NCBI GenBank assembly: GCA_910578995.1
Contig: CAJTSY010000004.1
Coordinates: 44,886 to 60,887 of the forward strand
From: an uncultured Acetatifactor sp.
GTDB lineage: Bacteria; Bacillota; Clostridia; Lachnospirales; Lachnospiraceae
Length of the DNA stretch: 16,002 nucleotides
Direction: 5' to 3'
This document shows positions 13,726 to 16,002 of the stretch, in pieces (the stretch's first letter is position 1; each line of letters begins with the position of its first letter). Both the position numbers and the translations under genes were made by a program. The notes beneath the pieces were generated by a model. That model saw only the letters and a list, made by a program, of their open reading frames with translations. It was not told where the DNA came from and made no database searches.

Positions 13726-13761
13726 GTAATGCAATATGTAATTTCAGCCTGATAAACTGGA
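13726..13761 (+). promoter_or_regulatory. Leader element shared by both SWQG genes (copy 2)
   Basis: GTAATG (13726-13731), 22 nt, then AAACTGGA (13754-13761), 28 nt before the SWQG start at 13790. Words and gap equal those at 5914-5949. The intergenic region here is 97 nt and has no clear sigma-A promoter or terminator. Confidence 0.4.
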
Positions 13762-13789
13762 GAAAACGACGGAGGAAGGGGATGATGCG

Positions 13790-14218
13790 ATGGGAAAGGT
13801 AAGCGGCGAGGCATGCCGGGTGATTCACCTTTATGTAGATACTTACGAATCAGGCAGCATGAAGGGGCGTTGGTACAATCCGGGCCTCGCGGGAGCAGGA
13901 AAGACGTTCGACAGCATGGTTCAGTTCCTGACGGAAGCGGAGAACCTGTTTGACAGCATGAATTTTCCCCAGTCCTTTGAAGCAAAGCGCAGATTCACCG
14001 CATTTCAGGGTCCGGAGACAGGGACGGAAGCCGGCTGTGAGAACGCGAAAGGAATGAGAGGGACTTTCGTAATCAGGATTCTCTTCCGACAGCACTCCAG
14101 CTGGCAGGGAATCGTCACCTGGATAGAAGGCAGCGGAGAGCAGGCTTTCCGCAGTGTACTGGAGATGATTCTTCTGATAGACAGTGCGTTGAACTGCCGC
14201 AGGGAGGACGTGGAATGA
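13790..14218 (+). CDS. Small conserved protein with SWQG motif (second copy)
   Basis: A 142-residue soluble protein of unknown function, paralogous to the one at 5968. Shared features are TYESGSMKGRWYNP (18-31), a helix around MVQFLTEAENLFDSM (43-57), FVIRILFRQHSSWQGIVTWI (93-112) and the closing helix EQAFRSVLEMILLIDSAL (117-134). The basic/aromatic strand plus SWQG loop and the C-terminal amphipathic helix suggest a small alpha/beta fold. Start: ATG at 13790 with GGAGGAAGGGG ending 8 nt upstream; ATGs at 13782 and 13785 are out of frame. Its stop overlaps the start of the signal peptidase gene by 4 nt (ATGA). No membrane segment. A regulatory or adaptor role next to the BTAD regulator is inferred from repeated context only. 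Confidence 0.82.
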   Translation: MGKVSGEACRVIHLYVDTYESGSMKGRWYNPGLAGAGKTFDSMVQFLTEAENLFDSMNFPQSFEAKRRFTAFQGPETGTEAGCENAKGMRGTFVIRILFRQHSSWQGIVTWIEGSGEQAFRSVLEMILLIDSALNCRREDVE

Positions 14219-15069
14219 CACAGAGACAGGTGAAAAAGCTAAGCAGGAAACGGCTGTTGGAGCTGCTGGCCGAACAGACCGGGAAAGCAAACCGGCTGGA
14301 ACGGGAGAACAGCAGGCTGAAAGAGAGAATCGCGGACAGAGAACAGCATCTGCATCAGATGGGAAAGTTGGCGGAAGTGATTGTAAACAGCCAGGGCAGA
14401 CTGGATCAGGATCAGGCCAGGGCCGCTGCAGAGTATCTGGATACGCTGGAGGATGTGGTTCCCGAAGAGGGCGGAGAGGAAGAGGAAGAGCCCCCCGGAC
14501 TTACCGATGTCCCGACGCGGGAGCAGCTGCTGCTGGAGATCCGACGGGAGGGAAGCAGAGGCCGATATATCTGGAGTCTCAAGACTACGGTTTATGCGAT
14601 GATAACCGTGGCGGCCATCGCGGTGCTGGTGGCGGTGTTGTGGCTGCCGGTATTGCAGATTTATGGCGAGTCCATGCAGCCAACGCTCTTTGAGGAGGAA
14701 TTCGTAGTCAGCATTAAGGGCAGCGATATGGAAACGGGAGATTTGGTAGCATTCTACTATAATAATAAGATTCTCATCAAACGGGTGATAGCCCAGGCGG
14801 GGCAGTGGGTTGATATCGACGAGGACGGAACGGTTTACGTGGATAACGTGAAAATAAACGAGCCGTACCTGAATGATAAAGCCCTGGGGGAATGCGATAT
14901 TAAGCTGCCGTATCAGGTGCCGGAGAACAGGGTGTTTGTCATGGGAGATAACCGCAGCGTATCTGTGGATTCCCGTTCAACAACGATAGGATGTGTCGCG
15001 GTGGAACAGCTTGTCGGCAAGATTGTATTCCGAATCTGGCCGTTGGATAAATTTGGAACACTGAAGTAG
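14215..15069 (+). CDS. lepB: Signal peptidase I (bacterial type) with N-terminal coiled coil
   Basis: A 284-residue membrane serine protease of the Ser-Lys type. Ser153 lies in YGESMQPTL, Lys189 in ILIKRVIAQAG, and the conserved box FVMGDNRSVSVDSR at 241-254. One membrane helix (about 124-147) precedes the catalytic domain. Unusually, about 115 cytoplasmic residues stand before it: a charged coiled coil (7-75, LSRKRLLELLAEQ and LERENSRLKERIADREQ) and an acidic stretch (84-92). Typical enzymes of this type have a very short N-terminus. The extension could tether the peptidase to a partner, perhaps the neighbouring SWQG protein with which its start overlaps (inference). It probably serves the exported proteins with ordinary signal peptides, complementing SipW. 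Confidence 0.9.
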   Translation: MTQRQVKKLSRKRLLELLAEQTGKANRLERENSRLKERIADREQHLHQMGKLAEVIVNSQGRLDQDQARAAAEYLDTLEDVVPEEGGEEEEEPPGLTDVPTREQLLLEIRREGSRGRYIWSLKTTVYAMITVAAIAVLVAVLWLPVLQIYGESMQPTLFEEEFVVSIKGSDMETGDLVAFYYNNKILIKRVIAQAGQWVDIDEDGTVYVDNVKINEPYLNDKALGECDIKLPYQVPENRVFVMGDNRSVSVDSRSTTIGCVAVEQLVGKIVFRIWPLDKFGTLK

Positions 15070-15095
15070 AGCAAACAAATGGAGGTAAAAATATT

Positions 15096-16002
15096 TTGAA
15101 ACAGGGTGGTGCGCGTTTGAAAAAGAAAAACAGCAGAACGGGCAGGTTTCTGACGCGGGGACTGGCGGTCAGTGCGGCATTTGTGACCGCATATATGTTG
15201 GTCCTCCCGGCGATTACAAAGTCGGTGCACCTGTCCGGAGAGTTAGACGGCCTCAGCGTGCGGGTCGAGACAAATGACAATGTCCTTCCGGTGGATACCA
15301 AACTGCAGCTTGGACATGTGCGGCTGCCGGAGGAGGAGCCTGCGGACGACGGCTCCCGTATCCTGACAGAGGAGGAGACAGAGCGGATCCTTGCGGCGGC
15401 TCTGGGTGGCAGCGAGGAGTACGAGGCGAAGATCCTTCAGGCAGTGGACATTTCTCTGAATTATAACGGAAATGAGATCGAGCCGGAGGATCATGTACGG
15501 CTATTCCTCAAATCGGATCTGATCCGGGAGGCTGCGCAGCCGGTGGTGGTACATCTGACGAATGCCGGCGAAGCGGAGCTGCTTGAAGCCAGGGCGACAG
15601 AGGACGGGGAGACATTGATCCAGTTCGGTGCTTTTGAAGAGGAAGACCCCACTGTTTCGGGTGAGACGGCTGAATCCCTGGAAAGTGAATCCGGTGAGAT
15701 GTTTGAAGCGCCGGAGGGTGACGCCGATGGTGCTGCTGCTTCGGAAGGTAAATCCGACGAGACAGCCGAAACGCCGGAGAGTGACGCCGATGGGGCTGCT
15801 GCTTCGGAAGGTAAATCCGATGAGACAGCCGAAACGCCGGAGAGTGACGCCGATGGGGCTGCTGCTTCGGGAGGTAAATCCGATGAGACAGCCGAAACGC
15901 CGGAGAGTGACGCCGATGGGGCTGCTGCTTCGGGAGGTAAATCCGATGAGACAGCCGAAACGCCGGAGAGTGACGCCGATGGGGCTGCTGCTTCGGAAGG
16001 TA
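15096..16002 (+). CDS. Large secreted surface protein, N-terminal part (partial)
   Basis: The frame is open from TTG at 15096 to the window end (302 residues seen, C-terminus missing). GGAGGT at 15081-15086 lies 9 nt before this TTG; a second in-frame TTG at 15117 is less well placed. A basic N-terminus (KKKNSRTGRFLTRG) and hydrophobic segment with AAFVTAYMLVLPAITKS (27-43) are typical of the signal region of large clostridial pilus-tip or adhesin-like proteins. Residues 45-200 are acidic with no domain I recognise; LTEEETERILAAAL is a probable helix. From about residue 208 the protein is a 21-residue repeat rich in Ala, Glu, Asp and Ser. It follows the signal peptidase by 26 nt and is likely co-transcribed. 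Cna-B domains and a sorting signal may lie beyond the window. Confidence 0.75.
   Translation, partial: MKQGGARLKKKNSRTGRFLTRGLAVSAAFVTAYMLVLPAITKSVHLSGELDGLSVRVETNDNVLPVDTKLQLGHVRLPEEEPADDGSRILTEEETERILAAALGGSEEYEAKILQAVDISLNYNGNEIEPEDHVRLFLKSDLIREAAQPVVVHLTNAGEAELLEARATEDGETLIQFGAFEEEDPTVSGETAESLESESGEMFEAPEGDADGAAASEGKSDETAETPESDADGAAASEGKSDETAETPESDADGAAASGGKSDETAETPESDADGAAASGGKSDETAETPESDADGAAASEG
15718..16002 (+). repeat. 63-bp tandem repeat, running off the window
   Basis: Units start at 15718, 15781, 15844, 15907 and 15970 (last one cut by the window edge). Each encodes 21 residues with the core DADGAAAS followed by GKSDETAETPE. Units differ at only a few bases (GAA or GGA before GGTAAATCC, GAC or GAT, GGT or GGG). 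A degenerate older unit precedes them at about 15655-15717. Such identity indicates recent slippage and likely strain-to-strain length variation. Confidence 0.97.

Overview
The window looks like a chromosomal segment of a spore-forming, gut-type Firmicute, most likely a member of the Lachnospiraceae (Clostridium cluster XIVa). The basis is three spoVA genes, strong AAGGAGG ribosome binding sites, moderate to high GC coding sequence, and a surface locus combining SipW, TasA-like proteins and SARP-type regulators. The species cannot be named from the sequence alone.

Layout. (1) 1-1901: a direct-repeat pair at the window edge, then spoVAB, spoVAA and spoVAC, closed by a clear intrinsic terminator. 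The order AB-AA-AC and the absence of spoVAD directly after spoVAC both differ from the Bacillus operon. (2) 1902-2576: an AT-richer stretch without a protein gene. It holds a strong extended -10 promoter followed by about 270 nt packed with perfect hairpins, a likely standalone structured RNA, and then a probable promoter for the next gene. (3) 2577-5899: a complete tyrosine recombinase, an AP2-domain protein with three phage-type CxCxCG...CGC zinc modules, and a SARP/AfsR-like (winged helix plus BTAD) regulator. (4) 5968-12403: a short conserved protein with a SWQG motif, a class C sortase whose N-terminus is out of frame at a 7-A run, a pilin-like protein, two TasA/camelysin-like proteins, the SipW signal peptidase, a protein with a QTGD sorting signal, and a MucBP-like protein with a 6 x 30-bp repeat. 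From the pilin on, these genes overlap or nearly touch and read as one operon. (5) 12451-16002: a second SARP/BTAD regulator, a second SWQG protein, a bacterial-type signal peptidase I with an N-terminal coiled coil, and the start of a large secreted protein with a 63-bp tandem repeat that runs off the window.

Working model (inference). The locus makes a surface fibre or pilus-like structure. SipW would process the TasA-like subunits, the second signal peptidase the other exported proteins, and the sortase would join or anchor the QTGD protein and perhaps the pilin. Two paralogous regulator-plus-SWQG cassettes flank the structural genes and probably control them. The most unusual points are the duplicated SARP-SWQG cassette with a shared leader motif, the mixing of TasA/SipW and sortase logic in one operon, the sortase frameshift at a homopolymer, a pilin with a linkage-lysine motif but no sorting signal, and the candidate RNA between spoVA and the recombinase.
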